A stretch of DNA of 64,000 bases from Anaerolineaceae bacterium. Lineage in GTDB: Bacteria; Chloroflexota; Anaerolineae; Aggregatilineales; Phototrophicaceae. The DNA is taken from NCBI GenBank assembly GCA_020634135.1, contig JACKCG010000002.1, positions 186,001 to 250,000 of the forward strand, in the 5' to 3' direction. Made by a program: the position numbers and the translations under genes. The notes under the pieces were generated by a model. The model had not been told where the DNA came from and ran no database searches. It worked only from the letters and a program-made list of their open reading frames with translations. Below are positions 51,091-60,096 of this stretch, piece by piece. How positions within the stretch are numbered: position 1 is the first letter of the stretch; each line of letters begins with the position of its first letter.

Positions 51091-51200
51091 TTCGGTCATA
51101 ACCTGAACGACTAATGCACCCTCTGGGGTTTCGCCAAATTGAATACCATCAAATACGCATGGAGAAACCCCAACGTTCATCTTTGAAGTACAAAACAAAT

Positions 51201-51228
51201 GCCCGGCCTCCCATACGAAAAGCCGGGC
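51201..51228. terminator. terminator hairpin between convergent operons
   Basis: GCCCGGC (51201-51207) and GCCGGGC (51222-51228) form a 7-bp GC-rich stem with a 14-base loop. It lies between the small-protein stop (51090) and the aconitase stop (51331). Confidence 0.55.
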
Positions 51229-51261
51229 GTTGTATCTGAGAAACCAGTTAGTCATCGCTCG

Positions 51262-51289
51262 GCAGGGGCATGATATATCACGCACCTAC
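51262..51289. repeat. REP-like palindrome, copy B
   Basis: GCAGGGGCATGATA and TATCACGCACCTAC form an imperfect palindrome with 11 of 14 pairs. It shares AGGGGCATGAT with copy A at 48527-48554. It lies about 40 bases beyond the aconitase stop. Confidence 0.45.
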
Positions 51290-51330
51290 AGGAAAACCCC
51301 ACATATTTGAATCGTTCTGACAACTGCCCC

Positions 51331-54042
51331 CTACTTCAAGAAGCCCCGCAGCACCGTCTGCAAGATGCCGCCGTTCTTGTAGTAGTCAATCTCTACCGGG
51401 GTATCAATACGGACGATAGCCTGGAAGGTTTTCACTGTGCCATCGGCGGCAGTGGCCTTGACTGTGAGTTCCTGGCCGGGTTGCAGGTCGTCGTTCAGCC
51501 CCACAAAGTCGAAGGTTTCCTGCCCGGTCAGTCCCAGCGACTGCCAGGATTCACCCGCCTTGAATTGCAGCGGCAGCACGCCCATCATCACCAGGTTGCT
51601 GCGGTGAATGCGCTCGTAGCTGGCCGCGATAACGGCCTTCACGCCCAGCAGCAGTGTGCCTTTGGCCGCCCAGTCCCGGCTGGAACCCATGCCGTAGTCG
51701 TTCCCGGCCAGGATAACCAGCGGCGTTTTGTCGGCGGCGTACTTCATAGCCGCGTCGTAGATGGGCATTTCCTCGCCGGTGGGCAGATAGTAGGTGACAC
51801 CGCCCTCGCTGCCGGGGACCAGCAGATTCCGCAGCCGGATATTGGCGAACGTCCCGCGAGTCATCACCCGGTCATTGCCGCGCCGCGTCCCGTAGGTGTT
51901 AAAGTCCAGCGGAGCGACATCATGATCTTCCAGGTACACGCCTGCCGGACTCTTGGTGGCGATGCTGCCCGCCGGGGAGATGTGGTCGGTGGTCACCGAG
52001 TCGGCGAACACGGCCATCGCCCGCGCACCCTGGATGGGTTGGATGCCTTCGGCTTCCGGCGAGAGATCAACGAAGAACGGCGGTTCCTGAATATAGGTGC
52101 TGTACTCGTTCCAGTCGTACACGTCGCCGCTGGCGCTGGGGATGGCGTTCCAGGCTTCATTGCCGTTGTAGACATTGCCATACTGTTGCTTGAACATCTC
52201 CGGCGTCAGGCTGGATTGCACCACGTCCATGACTTCGGCCTGGGTCGGCCAGATATCCTTGAGGAAGACATCGTTGCCGTCCTGATCCTGCCCGATGGGG
52301 TCGTTTTGCAGGTCAATATCCACCGTCCCGGCCAGCGCGTAGGCCACGACCAGCGGCGGTGACGCCAGGTAGTTCGCCCGCACCTGGGCATGAATACGCC
52401 CGGAGAAGTTGCGGTTACCGCTCAGGACACCAGCAGCGACAATATCACCTTCCGCGATGGCATCCAGCACGCTCTTTGGCAGCGGCCCGCTGTTGCCAAT
52501 ACAGGTCGTGCAGCCATAACCCACCGTGTAAAAACCGATTTGTTCCAGGTAGGGGGTCAGCCCGGCGGCGTTCAGGTATTCGGTGACGACCTTTGAGCCG
52601 GGAGCGAGGCTGGTCTTGACATACGGCTTGCGTGTCAGGCCTTTTTCGGCAGCTTTCTTCGCCACCAGCCCGGCGGCCACCATCACTGATGGGTTGCTGG
52701 TGTTGGTGCAGCTTGTGATGGCTGCAATCACCACTGAACCGTGCTGAATCTGGGTGCTGTGGCCGTTGTCTTTGACCAGTGCCTTTGTGCCGAGTTTCTC
52801 ATCGGGGAGCTGGTAGCCCTGCGGGCCAACCGGCGCACGCAGCGCCTTCTGGAATGCGGGTTGCATATCGCGCAGCGTGACACGGTCCTGCGGGCGCATC
52901 GGCCCGGCCAGGCTCGGCTCAACAGTACCCAGGTCGAGTTCCAGCGTGTCGTTAAATTCGGGATCAGGTGTGGCGTCGGTGCGGAACAGGCCCTGTTCTT
53001 TGCTGTAGCGCTCCACCAGTTGGATGAGCGCCTCATCGCGCCCGGTGCGGCCCAGGAAGCTCAGGGTTTCATCATCCACCGGGAAGAAGCCCATCGTCGC
53101 GCCATACTCCGGTGCCATGTTGGCAATCGTCGCCCGATCCGGCAGGGACATGCTGCTCAGGCCGCTGCCGTAGAATTCGACAAATTTGCCGACTACGCCC
53201 TTTTTACGGAGCATCTGGGTGACGACCAGCACGAGGTCGGTGGCTGTCGCGCCTTCCGGCAGGCTGCCGGTCATCTTGAAGCCGATGACTTCCGGCATGA
53301 GCATGTAGACCGGCTGGCCGAGCATGGCGGCTTCGGCCTCAATCCCGCCCACGCCCCAACCAAGGACGCCCAGGCCGTTAATCATGGTGGTGTGGCTGTC
53401 TGTGCCGAGCAGGGTATCCGGCAGCGCGACCTTGCCACCCTCGCCATCGTCAAACAGTTGGACGACTTTCGCCAGGTATTCCAGGTTGACCTGGTGGACA
53501 ATGCCGGTAGCCGGGGGGACGACTTTGAAGTTATCGAAGGCTTTCTGCCCCCAGTGCAGGAACTCATAGCGTTCGCGGTTGCGGTCAAACTCGATGCTCG
53601 AATTGAGGGCGATGGCATCTGAACTGCCGAATACATCCACCTGTACCGAGTGGTCAATCACGAGGTCAACCGGGATAATCGGGTTGATCTTCCTGGGGTC
53701 GCCGCCCATCCGCGCCATTGCGCTGCGCAGCGCCGCCAGGTCTACCACCGCCGGAACACCGGTGAAGTCCTGCAAAATCACGCGGGCCGGCTTGAACGGG
53801 ATTTCTACGGCGTTGGGGTTTTTCGCGTCCCAACTGGCAATATTATTGACGGCTTCTTCATTCACCTGGAAGTTGTCCAGGTTGCGGAGCGCGTTTTCCA
53901 GCAGAATTTTGATGCTGAACGGCAGTTTCTCGACATGGCCGACTCCCCGTTCCGCCAGCTTGCTCAGGCGGTAGATGGTGGCGGAGCCGCTGCCGGTGTT
54001 GAACGTGCCGCGCGCGCCAAAAGTGTCCAAAATTTTACTCAT
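51331..54042 (-). CDS. acnA: aconitate hydratase A
   Basis: This 903-residue enzyme isomerises citrate to isocitrate in the TCA cycle. The [4Fe-4S] cluster cysteines are Cys445 (AITSCTNTSNP), Cys511 and Cys514 (GYGCTTCIGNSGPLP). DSHTTM and the C-terminal swivel domain with MGSSRDWAAKG are intact. The length matches the AcnA/IRP type rather than AcnB. AAGGGA precedes the ATG at 54042. A TGATACATT extended -10 inside a GTGATA/TATCAC palindrome lies just upstream. Confidence 0.97.
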   Translation of the reverse strand: MSKILDTFGARGTFNTGSGSATIYRLSKLAERGVGHVEKLPFSIKILLENALRNLDNFQVNEEAVNNIASWDAKNPNAVEIPFKPARVILQDFTGVPAVVDLAALRSAMARMGGDPRKINPIIPVDLVIDHSVQVDVFGSSDAIALNSSIEFDRNRERYEFLHWGQKAFDNFKVVPPATGIVHQVNLEYLAKVVQLFDDGEGGKVALPDTLLGTDSHTTMINGLGVLGWGVGGIEAEAAMLGQPVYMLMPEVIGFKMTGSLPEGATATDLVLVVTQMLRKKGVVGKFVEFYGSGLSSMSLPDRATIANMAPEYGATMGFFPVDDETLSFLGRTGRDEALIQLVERYSKEQGLFRTDATPDPEFNDTLELDLGTVEPSLAGPMRPQDRVTLRDMQPAFQKALRAPVGPQGYQLPDEKLGTKALVKDNGHSTQIQHGSVVIAAITSCTNTSNPSVMVAAGLVAKKAAEKGLTRKPYVKTSLAPGSKVVTEYLNAAGLTPYLEQIGFYTVGYGCTTCIGNSGPLPKSVLDAIAEGDIVAAGVLSGNRNFSGRIHAQVRANYLASPPLVVAYALAGTVDIDLQNDPIGQDQDGNDVFLKDIWPTQAEVMDVVQSSLTPEMFKQQYGNVYNGNEAWNAIPSASGDVYDWNEYSTYIQEPPFFVDLSPEAEGIQPIQGARAMAVFADSVTTDHISPAGSIATKSPAGVYLEDHDVAPLDFNTYGTRRGNDRVMTRGTFANIRLRNLLVPGSEGGVTYYLPTGEEMPIYDAAMKYAADKTPLVILAGNDYGMGSSRDWAAKGTLLLGVKAVIAASYERIHRSNLVMMGVLPLQFKAGESWQSLGLTGQETFDFVGLNDDLQPGQELTVKATAADGTVKTFQAIVRIDTPVEIDYYKNGGILQTVLRGFLK

Positions 54043-54074
54043 GTCTTATCCCTTCGCTTGTGGATAACAGGAAC

Positions 54075-54090
54075 GTGATAAATGTATCAC
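54075..54090 (-). promoter_or_regulatory. extended -10 with palindrome upstream of aconitase
   Basis: GTGATA-N4-TATCAC forms a 16-base palindrome. On the minus strand it contains TGATACATT, an extended -10 element. A similar TGATACATT with a palindrome lies before the response regulator at 19.8 kb. Confidence 0.4.
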
Positions 54091-54319
54091 CCATAGAAAG
54101 TGAGATTGGGTTCAAAAAAGACTTTCGCTTCAAACAATGGGCTTTTAGCCTGAGTTACTGTACACATTATTCTACCGGAATTTTGTGAGCCGGTCAGTAG
54201 TGTGTCTGTCGGGGTGTGGTATAAAAGGTTTTTATAGCAGCGTCCCGGCGTGCTAGACACAATTGCCCCAGTTAGCGTACCATAGAGACCATTGTTGCGA
54301 CAAATACCAGGCAGACACG

Positions 54320-55165
54320 ATGATAAACATGGATTTGATGGCGGTGATTTACGGGCTGCTCTCGGCGGCCTGCTGGGGGGCGGGGGATTTCAGCGGCGGC
54401 CTTGCATCCCGGCGCGGCAGTGTGTTCAGTGTGGTTATCGTCTCGCAGGTGATCGGTCTGGTCATCCTGGCGCTGCTGGCGCTGGCGCTCGATAAGGAAA
54501 TGCTGACTCCCGATCATATCCTGTGGGGCGGGCTGGCCGGGATGTTTGGCGGCGCGGGTTTGCTGGCGCTCTACCGGGGCTTGTCGCAGGGTAACATGAG
54601 TGTGGTCGCGCCGGTTGCCGCTGTGGTGACGGTGGCTGTGGCTGTCATCGTGGGGATCGTGATCGAAGGTTTGCCCGGAATTCAGGCGCTCATTGGATTT
54701 GCCTTTGCGCTCGGCGCGGTATGGTTCGTCTCGCAAACCAATCACGGGAAAACCCAGTGGGGCGATCTGAAAATGCCAGTCGCCGCCGGATTGGGATTTG
54801 GCCTGTTTATGGTGTTCCTGGATCATGCCGGAGCAACTTCGGTCTTATGGCCGCTGGTTGCTGTCCGTGTCGCGTCTATCAGCCTGCTGTTCAGCATCGC
54901 CACGATCACCCGGCAGCCCTACATTCCGGGGAAAAGCCAGCTCCCGCTCATTGCGGTAGCGGGCATCCTGGATTCAGGCGGTAATGCCTTTTTCGCGCTG
55001 GCAGCCCAGGCCGGGCGGCTGGATATTGCGGCGGTAGTGGCGTCGTTGTATCCCGCCATGACGGTGCTGCTGGCATGGGTGGTTCTGAGAGAGCGCATCA
55101 GCCGGCAGCAGTGGCTTGGCGTGGTTTTCGCACTGCTGGCAATTGTGCTGATCGCCGCCGCGTGA
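54320..55165 (+). CDS. EamA/DMT family transporter
   Basis: From the ATG at 54320 the protein has 281 residues and about ten membrane helices in two EamA repeats. The first begins AVIYGLLSAACWGAGDFSGGLASRR, a form common in ten-span DMT exporters, and the last ends in WLGVVFALLAIVLIAA. The substrate is not predictable. The ATG at 54329 is an alternative start. It converges with the beta-propeller gene, whose stop lies 12 bases away. Confidence 0.85.
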   Translation: MINMDLMAVIYGLLSAACWGAGDFSGGLASRRGSVFSVVIVSQVIGLVILALLALALDKEMLTPDHILWGGLAGMFGGAGLLALYRGLSQGNMSVVAPVAAVVTVAVAVIVGIVIEGLPGIQALIGFAFALGAVWFVSQTNHGKTQWGDLKMPVAAGLGFGLFMVFLDHAGATSVLWPLVAVRVASISLLFSIATITRQPYIPGKSQLPLIAVAGILDSGGNAFFALAAQAGRLDIAAVVASLYPAMTVLLAWVVLRERISRQQWLGVVFALLAIVLIAAA

Positions 55166-55176
55166 GGCAGCCAAAC

Positions 55177-56256
55177 CTATGGACGGCTCATAACGGGCTG
55201 CCATGATACATGCCCCATTAAACCGCCTTCGGAGTTGATGCCATAACTCAGGCGGCGGCGGTGGCTGCCATCCGCGTCCATCACATAGACATTATCGCTG
55301 TCATCTTTATGATCGAGTGAAATAAAGGCGATCTGACTGCCATCCGGCGACCACTCCGGGGCATAGTCGAAAGTCGAACGATCCGTCAGGCGGCGCTTGT
55401 ATGTGCCGTCTGCGTGCATCGTCCAGACGCCTTCGTTGGAGACGTACGCAAGAGTCTGGTCATCCGGCGACCATACCGGATCAACCGCCAGATTCGTCAC
55501 CAGATGGTGCACATTCGTCCCATCGGCGTCCATGACATAGATTCCGGCATTACTTCCGAGGGTGTTGTAAAAGGCAATGTGCTGACCATCGTGCGACCAT
55601 ACCGGACCATAGCCCCAGGCATCCTCCACCAGGAGGTGCAGGTCGGAGCCGTCCGCATTCATGATATAAATGTCATTACCGTAATGGACACCTTGTTGGG
55701 TAAATACAATAGAGTTGCCATCCGGCGACCAGGCGGGATACTGCTCAAAGACAGGTTCCTGGGTCAAACGGTGCAGTTCGGCGGTGTCCACGTCCACCAC
55801 GTAAATGTCATAGTTGAACAGCGGGTTGCGATCCCGGTAGGAGACAAAAGCAATGTGTTGACTATCCGGCGACCAGGCCAGGGAAAGGCTGATACTGGGG
55901 CCATCGGTCAGACGGCGTTGATTGCTCCCATCAGCATCCATCACATAAACATTATGGCTGGTGTCTTCATCCATGATGAAAGCGAGTTGGCGGCCATCTG
56001 GCGACCACACCGCGCCAAAACTATTCCCGGTATCGAGCAGGCGATGGAGATTTGTACCATCAGCATTCATCACATAAGTCGTATACAGTGATTCATAGTA
56101 CGCGCTAAAGACGATCAGGCCGTTGCCGGGGGTATCGCCCGCCTGGAAATCCCCGGATGCACCCGCCATACCCGGAGTCATGAAAGCCCATGCCAGCAGC
56201 ACACTCAAGAAGACGCTGAAAACGGATAGGACTGTTTTTGTTCGTTTGCCATTCAT
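55177..56256 (-). CDS. exported PD40/TolB-like beta-propeller protein
   Basis: From the ATG at 56256 the protein has 359 residues and an N-terminal signal or anchor helix. At least six PD40 repeats follow, each with a xWSPDG-type turn (VWSPDG, AWSPDS, AWSPDG, VWSHDG, VWSPDD, EWSPDG) and a DIYVMDADG-type strand. This is a six- or seven-bladed propeller like TolB, used for protein or ligand binding outside the membrane. No Pal/Tol genes are nearby, so a Tol role is not implied. Confidence 0.85.
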   Translation of the reverse strand: MNGKRTKTVLSVFSVFLSVLLAWAFMTPGMAGASGDFQAGDTPGNGLIVFSAYYESLYTTYVMNADGTNLHRLLDTGNSFGAVWSPDGRQLAFIMDEDTSHNVYVMDADGSNQRRLTDGPSISLSLAWSPDSQHIAFVSYRDRNPLFNYDIYVVDVDTAELHRLTQEPVFEQYPAWSPDGNSIVFTQQGVHYGNDIYIMNADGSDLHLLVEDAWGYGPVWSHDGQHIAFYNTLGSNAGIYVMDADGTNVHHLVTNLAVDPVWSPDDQTLAYVSNEGVWTMHADGTYKRRLTDRSTFDYAPEWSPDGSQIAFISLDHKDDSDNVYVMDADGSHRRRLSYGINSEGGLMGHVSWQPVMSRP

Positions 56257-56394
56257 ACACGCTAGCCTTTCAAAGGGTATGATCACGAAATTTCTCAGAA
56301 CCGCGCTGACACTGTGATGACGATGGGCAGTCTCGTTAGCAGATATTGTACTGTATCACTCGTTTTTCGGGAGCAGGTAAGGTGCAGTTGTAGG

Positions 56395-57003
56395 CTATCC
56401 GCAGGCCACCCAGCAGGGAAGCGTATAGGTATACTGGGTATCCGTATCCGTTGTCACCAGGATTTCGACAGGGGCTTCCCAGAAGTTCTTCATATCGCCG
56501 TCTTGCAGAATCACCGTCTTGAGTTCCAGCCCGTAAGCTGGATAGATTGCGCGGTGCGTCTGGAAGGTGTCCGGCATCACCCGCGAACGGCCAATCGTTC
56601 CCTTTTCCGGCGCGCCCAGCAGCAGCCAGAACTCGGCAAACGGCGTCGGCGTCAGGATGCGAATCAGGTAGACCATGCCGTCCCGTATCTCCACCTCGCC
56701 ATAGCCCCCGCCACGCCCAAACAAGGGTGGCTGCTGGCCGTTCCAGGCCCAGCGCAGCGTGCCGCTCCCGGTAATCGGCGGCGATGACTCCCGAATCCAG
56801 GGATGGTTGGCGAGAATCGCGGCGGCTTCTTCGGCGGTGGTCACGCCAGGGCGCAGGCCAAGCAGACACGGCGCGGGGCAGTCCGCTGAAGGCAGCAGCG
56901 CTCCCGGCGCTTCGGTGTCCGGCGGCCCCGAAACAATAGCGATACCCAGGACAGCAAAAACAAATGACAGCAGCAGCGTTCCGCCTGCCAGTATACGAAA
57001 CAT
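56395..57003 (-). CDS. exported hypothetical protein
   Basis: This 202-residue protein has one N-terminal hydrophobic helix (about 5-25) and an outer domain. Cys pairs occur at CPAPC and in the C-terminal CWVACG. The GLRPGVTTAEEAAAIL segment looks like a small repeated helical motif seen in exported proteins of unknown role. I do not recognise a family. It is alone on the minus strand. Confidence 0.65.
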   Translation of the reverse strand: MFRILAGGTLLLSFVFAVLGIAIVSGPPDTEAPGALLPSADCPAPCLLGLRPGVTTAEEAAAILANHPWIRESSPPITGSGTLRWAWNGQQPPLFGRGGGYGEVEIRDGMVYLIRILTPTPFAEFWLLLGAPEKGTIGRSRVMPDTFQTHRAIYPAYGLELKTVILQDGDMKNFWEAPVEILVTTDTDTQYTYTLPCWVACG

Positions 57004-57168
57004 GGTTCAGCTCGACAGTAAACGGTCATATATCCCCATCATAGCAGCGATCCCCACCCGTTGTGGCTGGCAAAGTGCCCGATACTGTCATTAAATTGTC
57101 AGGGGAAATGCAGGCTTACCGGAGAACTCCGTCTGTGCAGGGGCATCAGATAAGTGTGCGACCACTCA

Positions 57169-58185
57169 TCAGACCGAATCGCGCCGGATATAAGGGCAAG
57201 GTTGTTGGTGTTGGATTGGCGTTTGCATGGGGGAGTCTGATTCGAGTTGTTCGATCAGATAGGTGATCGCCCACTGCCCCATCTCGTAATGGGGGAGCTG
57301 CATCGTGGATAGTCCGGGGCGCAGCGCTTCCGCGATGCTGTCCTGGTTGTCAAACCCGACAATCGCCACATCGTCAGGGATGCGCAGTCCCTGCTCTTTC
57401 AGGGCATCATAGGTTCCCATCGCTGTCCGGTCTGTCCCGCAGAAAATGGCGGTAGGTGGTTCCGTCAGCCGCATCAACTCGTAGCCGAACTGGTATCCCG
57501 AAATGGCATGACCGATGCCTTTGCAGACCAGCGTTTCATCATACGATACGCCATAATCCGCTAACGCCTGCCGGTAACCCGCAAGCCGCCCCTTTGAGGC
57601 CGCTGTGCCCGGTTCAGTCGGGTGAATGTTGATGAAAGCCACCCGCCGGTGTCCGGCGTCAAGCAGCGCCTGGGTGGCCTCATAGCCCCCCTGGAATTCA
57701 TTTGGGACAACGGATGACAACGAACGGTTTTCAATGTAGCAGTTCGCCAGCACCGTTGGCACCTGGGTAATCGATTCGGGGAGTGTCACCGGTTGGTGGT
57801 ACATTGCGGCATAGATAATGCCTTCGACCTCGCGCTCAACCAGCGTCTTGATCGCCTTTTCAGCGCGGGCCGGGTTATCCCCCATGTCTATCACCAGGAG
57901 GATATAGTCCTGATCCCACACGGCATCCTGAGCGCCTTTGATAATGTCGCCGGCGAATGGTGATGTGGCAACTTCATCGGTCAGAAAGCCGATCAGCCGC
58001 GAACGCTGCGTCCGCATGTGCCGGGCGGAAAAACTCGGATAGTAGTCCAGTTCTTCCATCGCCTGGAGGACGCGCTGGCGCGTATCTTCCTTCACATAAG
58101 GGTGGTTATTCAGCACACGGGAAACAGTTCCAGCCCCTACACCCGCTTTGTCTGCAATATCCTGTAGTGTTGCCCGTTTCGCCAT
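57169..58185 (-). CDS. LacI-family transcriptional regulator of the sugar operon
   Basis: This 338-residue regulator has the LacI helix-turn-helix at residues 5-30 (TLQDIADKAGVGAGTVSRVLNN), the hinge helix, and a periplasmic-binding-protein-like sugar domain (SRLIGFLTDEV, IVGFDNQDSIAEALRPGLSTM). AAAGGA precedes the ATG. It is the last gene of the operon that starts at 62604. Two LacI-type operators lie at that operon's promoter, so it very likely represses its own operon until a sugar binds. Confidence 0.93.
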   Translation of the reverse strand: MAKRATLQDIADKAGVGAGTVSRVLNNHPYVKEDTRQRVLQAMEELDYYPSFSARHMRTQRSRLIGFLTDEVATSPFAGDIIKGAQDAVWDQDYILLVIDMGDNPARAEKAIKTLVEREVEGIIYAAMYHQPVTLPESITQVPTVLANCYIENRSLSSVVPNEFQGGYEATQALLDAGHRRVAFINIHPTEPGTAASKGRLAGYRQALADYGVSYDETLVCKGIGHAISGYQFGYELMRLTEPPTAIFCGTDRTAMGTYDALKEQGLRIPDDVAIVGFDNQDSIAEALRPGLSTMQLPHYEMGQWAITYLIEQLESDSPMQTPIQHQQPCPYIRRDSV

Positions 58186-58206
58186 GTGCCGTCCTTTAAT
58201 GCGATC

Positions 58207-59172
58207 TCACTCCTTTTTTACCAGTAAACGCCCGTCTTCAGCAATGGTGACTGGCATCGGATCGCTGATTTCGCCCACAAATTCGCCGGATGTGTCGAAG
58301 TTCAGGAACGCCATAAAATTCCAACCGCCGTCCGCGCCCTGGATCAGCTTACCAGAATACAGTGTGCCAACCTCATCCCCCACCAGGAAATCATCAGTCA
58401 GATAGCGAAACGGCCCATCCGGGCTGTCGCTCACCAGGTAATGCGTCCCGGTCACCGGCGTGATTCCAGTGCGTGCCCGCCGCGCCTGGGAGTGATGACC
58501 CGCCGACGTGGAAAACAGCAGGTAATAACGGCCTTGAATGGGAACCAACTGCGGTACTTCCATATCGCCAAACTCGCCCGGCTGTGTCACCGGTTCCTGG
58601 ATTTTCCACTGATGCAGGTCGGGGGATGTCGCGTGGGCGATGACGCCCCGTCCGTCAGCGGGGCCGTCCTTCACCCGCGCCGTGATATAGGCGTGGAACA
58701 GGCCGGTCTTCGGGTCGCGGAAGAGGTACGGATCACGCCAGGCTTCGTCATGCCAGGCGGCAAAATCGAGTTTCTCATACCACTGTGGATCAGCTTCCAT
58801 CAGCGGTGTGCTGCCGACGCGCTCCCAGTTGAGCAGGTCTTTTGATGTCGCGTACCCGATGCGCTGGATGTAGCCTCGTTCCCGTCGGGTGCTGCCTGTA
58901 TAGAACAGATACCACAGTCCAGCATGTTTGATGATGCTGCCCGTCCAGGTTGTGAAGTTATCCCATAAGACGGTTTGCCCGGGAGAAATCGCGTCCGGCA
59001 AGATCTCCCAGTGGCGCATGTCCTGCGACACCGCGTGACCTACCGAGACATTCCAGTGCCGGAACTGCTCGACTTTGAGTGATTTGTCCGCTTGCAGATA
59101 GAAGATGTGGGTTCTGGCGTCATCCCGCGCGAACCAGAAATCCCAGATCCATTTATTTGCCAGTTTTAGCAT
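58207..59172 (-). CDS. GH32-like glycoside hydrolase (five-blade propeller)
   Basis: This 321-residue protein shows the three acidic motifs of the GH32/GH68 clan: Asp11 in WIWDFWF (nucleophile), Asp147 in WRDPYLF (RDP) and Glu205 in MEVPQL (acid/base, in place of ECPxL). It lacks a signal peptide, so it acts in the cytoplasm on an imported sugar. At this length it lacks most of the C-terminal beta-sandwich of classical invertases. It starts 3 bases after the permease stop. A beta-fructosidase role is likely but not certain; related GH43/62 propellers are possible. Confidence 0.85.
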   Translation of the reverse strand: MLKLANKWIWDFWFARDDARTHIFYLQADKSLKVEQFRHWNVSVGHAVSQDMRHWEILPDAISPGQTVLWDNFTTWTGSIIKHAGLWYLFYTGSTRRERGYIQRIGYATSKDLLNWERVGSTPLMEADPQWYEKLDFAAWHDEAWRDPYLFRDPKTGLFHAYITARVKDGPADGRGVIAHATSPDLHQWKIQEPVTQPGEFGDMEVPQLVPIQGRYYLLFSTSAGHHSQARRARTGITPVTGTHYLVSDSPDGPFRYLTDDFLVGDEVGTLYSGKLIQGADGGWNFMAFLNFDTSGEFVGEISDPMPVTIAEDGRLLVKKE

Positions 59173-59175
59173 GAA

Positions 59176-60096
59176 CTAACCCTTTACACCTGTTGAGGCG
59201 ATACTTTCGATAAATGTCCGCTGCAAAAGCAGGTAGACGATCAACACCGGGATGGTCAAGGTGGATAGATAAGCCATAATCTCACCCCAGGCGATGTCGA
59301 GTTGGAAGAAGTATTGCAGCCCCACCATGACCGGGCGATATTCTTCCTGCTGTACCACGATCAGCGGCCACAGGAATTGATTCCACATATCCAGGATACG
59401 CAAGATCGTGGCGGTGGCGATGACCGGCCCGGAAATCGGGATGATGATCCGCCAGTAAATCTGGAAGGAATTCGCCCCGTCAATTCGTGCGGCTTCCACG
59501 ATTTCCTGCGGCAAGTCCTTGAAGAACGAATAAAACAGGAAAATCTGGAAAGCTGATGCGATGAAGGGGATAATCTGGACATGGTGACTGTTGAGCCACC
59601 CCTGCGTGATGTAAATACCGTCCAGGCCGATATGCAACCAGGGCAGGGTGTTGACGATCAACAACAGGGGGATAGCGAAGGTCTCAAACGGCACAATAAA
59701 AGTTGCCAGGATTACCGAAAATATGGTGTTTTTCGCCCGCCAGCGCAGCAGCGCAAACGAGAAGGCTGCCATCGAATTGACGATCAGGCCAAGAGCGACT
59801 GTCGTCGCCGTTACCAGGATCGAATTTCCCACAAATGTCGCCATCGGGACACGGCGGAAGGCATCTTCATAGTTCTGTAAAGAGAGATTCCCCACCGGCA
59901 GGAAGGCGCGGAAAGACGAGGTGTCCCGCAGCAGTTGCTCCTCTGGCTTGAGTGACGAGAAGATCATGAACAGAATCGGCAGGACGAAGATCAACGCCAC
60001 CAGGATCAAGAGCGTGTACTTGCCGGCCAGCGAGAAGGAGAAACCGCCTGGAAGGAATAAACGTGAACGTGTTACAGGTTGTGCCTGGGTCGTCAT
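59176..60096 (-). CDS. sugar ABC transporter permease, MalG type
   Basis: This 306-residue protein has about six membrane helices and the EAA loop EAARIDGANSFQIYWRIIIPISGP that contacts the ATPase. It belongs to the MalG/carbohydrate-uptake family and pairs with the MalF-type permease upstream, whose gene it overlaps by 4 bases. GGGAGAA precedes the ATG. No ATPase gene is in the operon. Confidence 0.94.
   Translation of the reverse strand: MTTQAQPVTRSRLFLPGGFSFSLAGKYTLLILVALIFVLPILFMIFSSLKPEEQLLRDTSSFRAFLPVGNLSLQNYEDAFRRVPMATFVGNSILVTATTVALGLIVNSMAAFSFALLRWRAKNTIFSVILATFIVPFETFAIPLLLIVNTLPWLHIGLDGIYITQGWLNSHHVQIIPFIASAFQIFLFYSFFKDLPQEIVEAARIDGANSFQIYWRIIIPISGPVIATATILRILDMWNQFLWPLIVVQQEEYRPVMVGLQYFFQLDIAWGEIMAYLSTLTIPVLIVYLLLQRTFIESIASTGVKG

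Noticed and set aside
51307..53622. Two long plus-strand frames (351 and 293 residues) opposite aconitase
   Set aside because: Both lie wholly within acnA on the opposite strand. Their composition is atypical and they lack ribosome sites.
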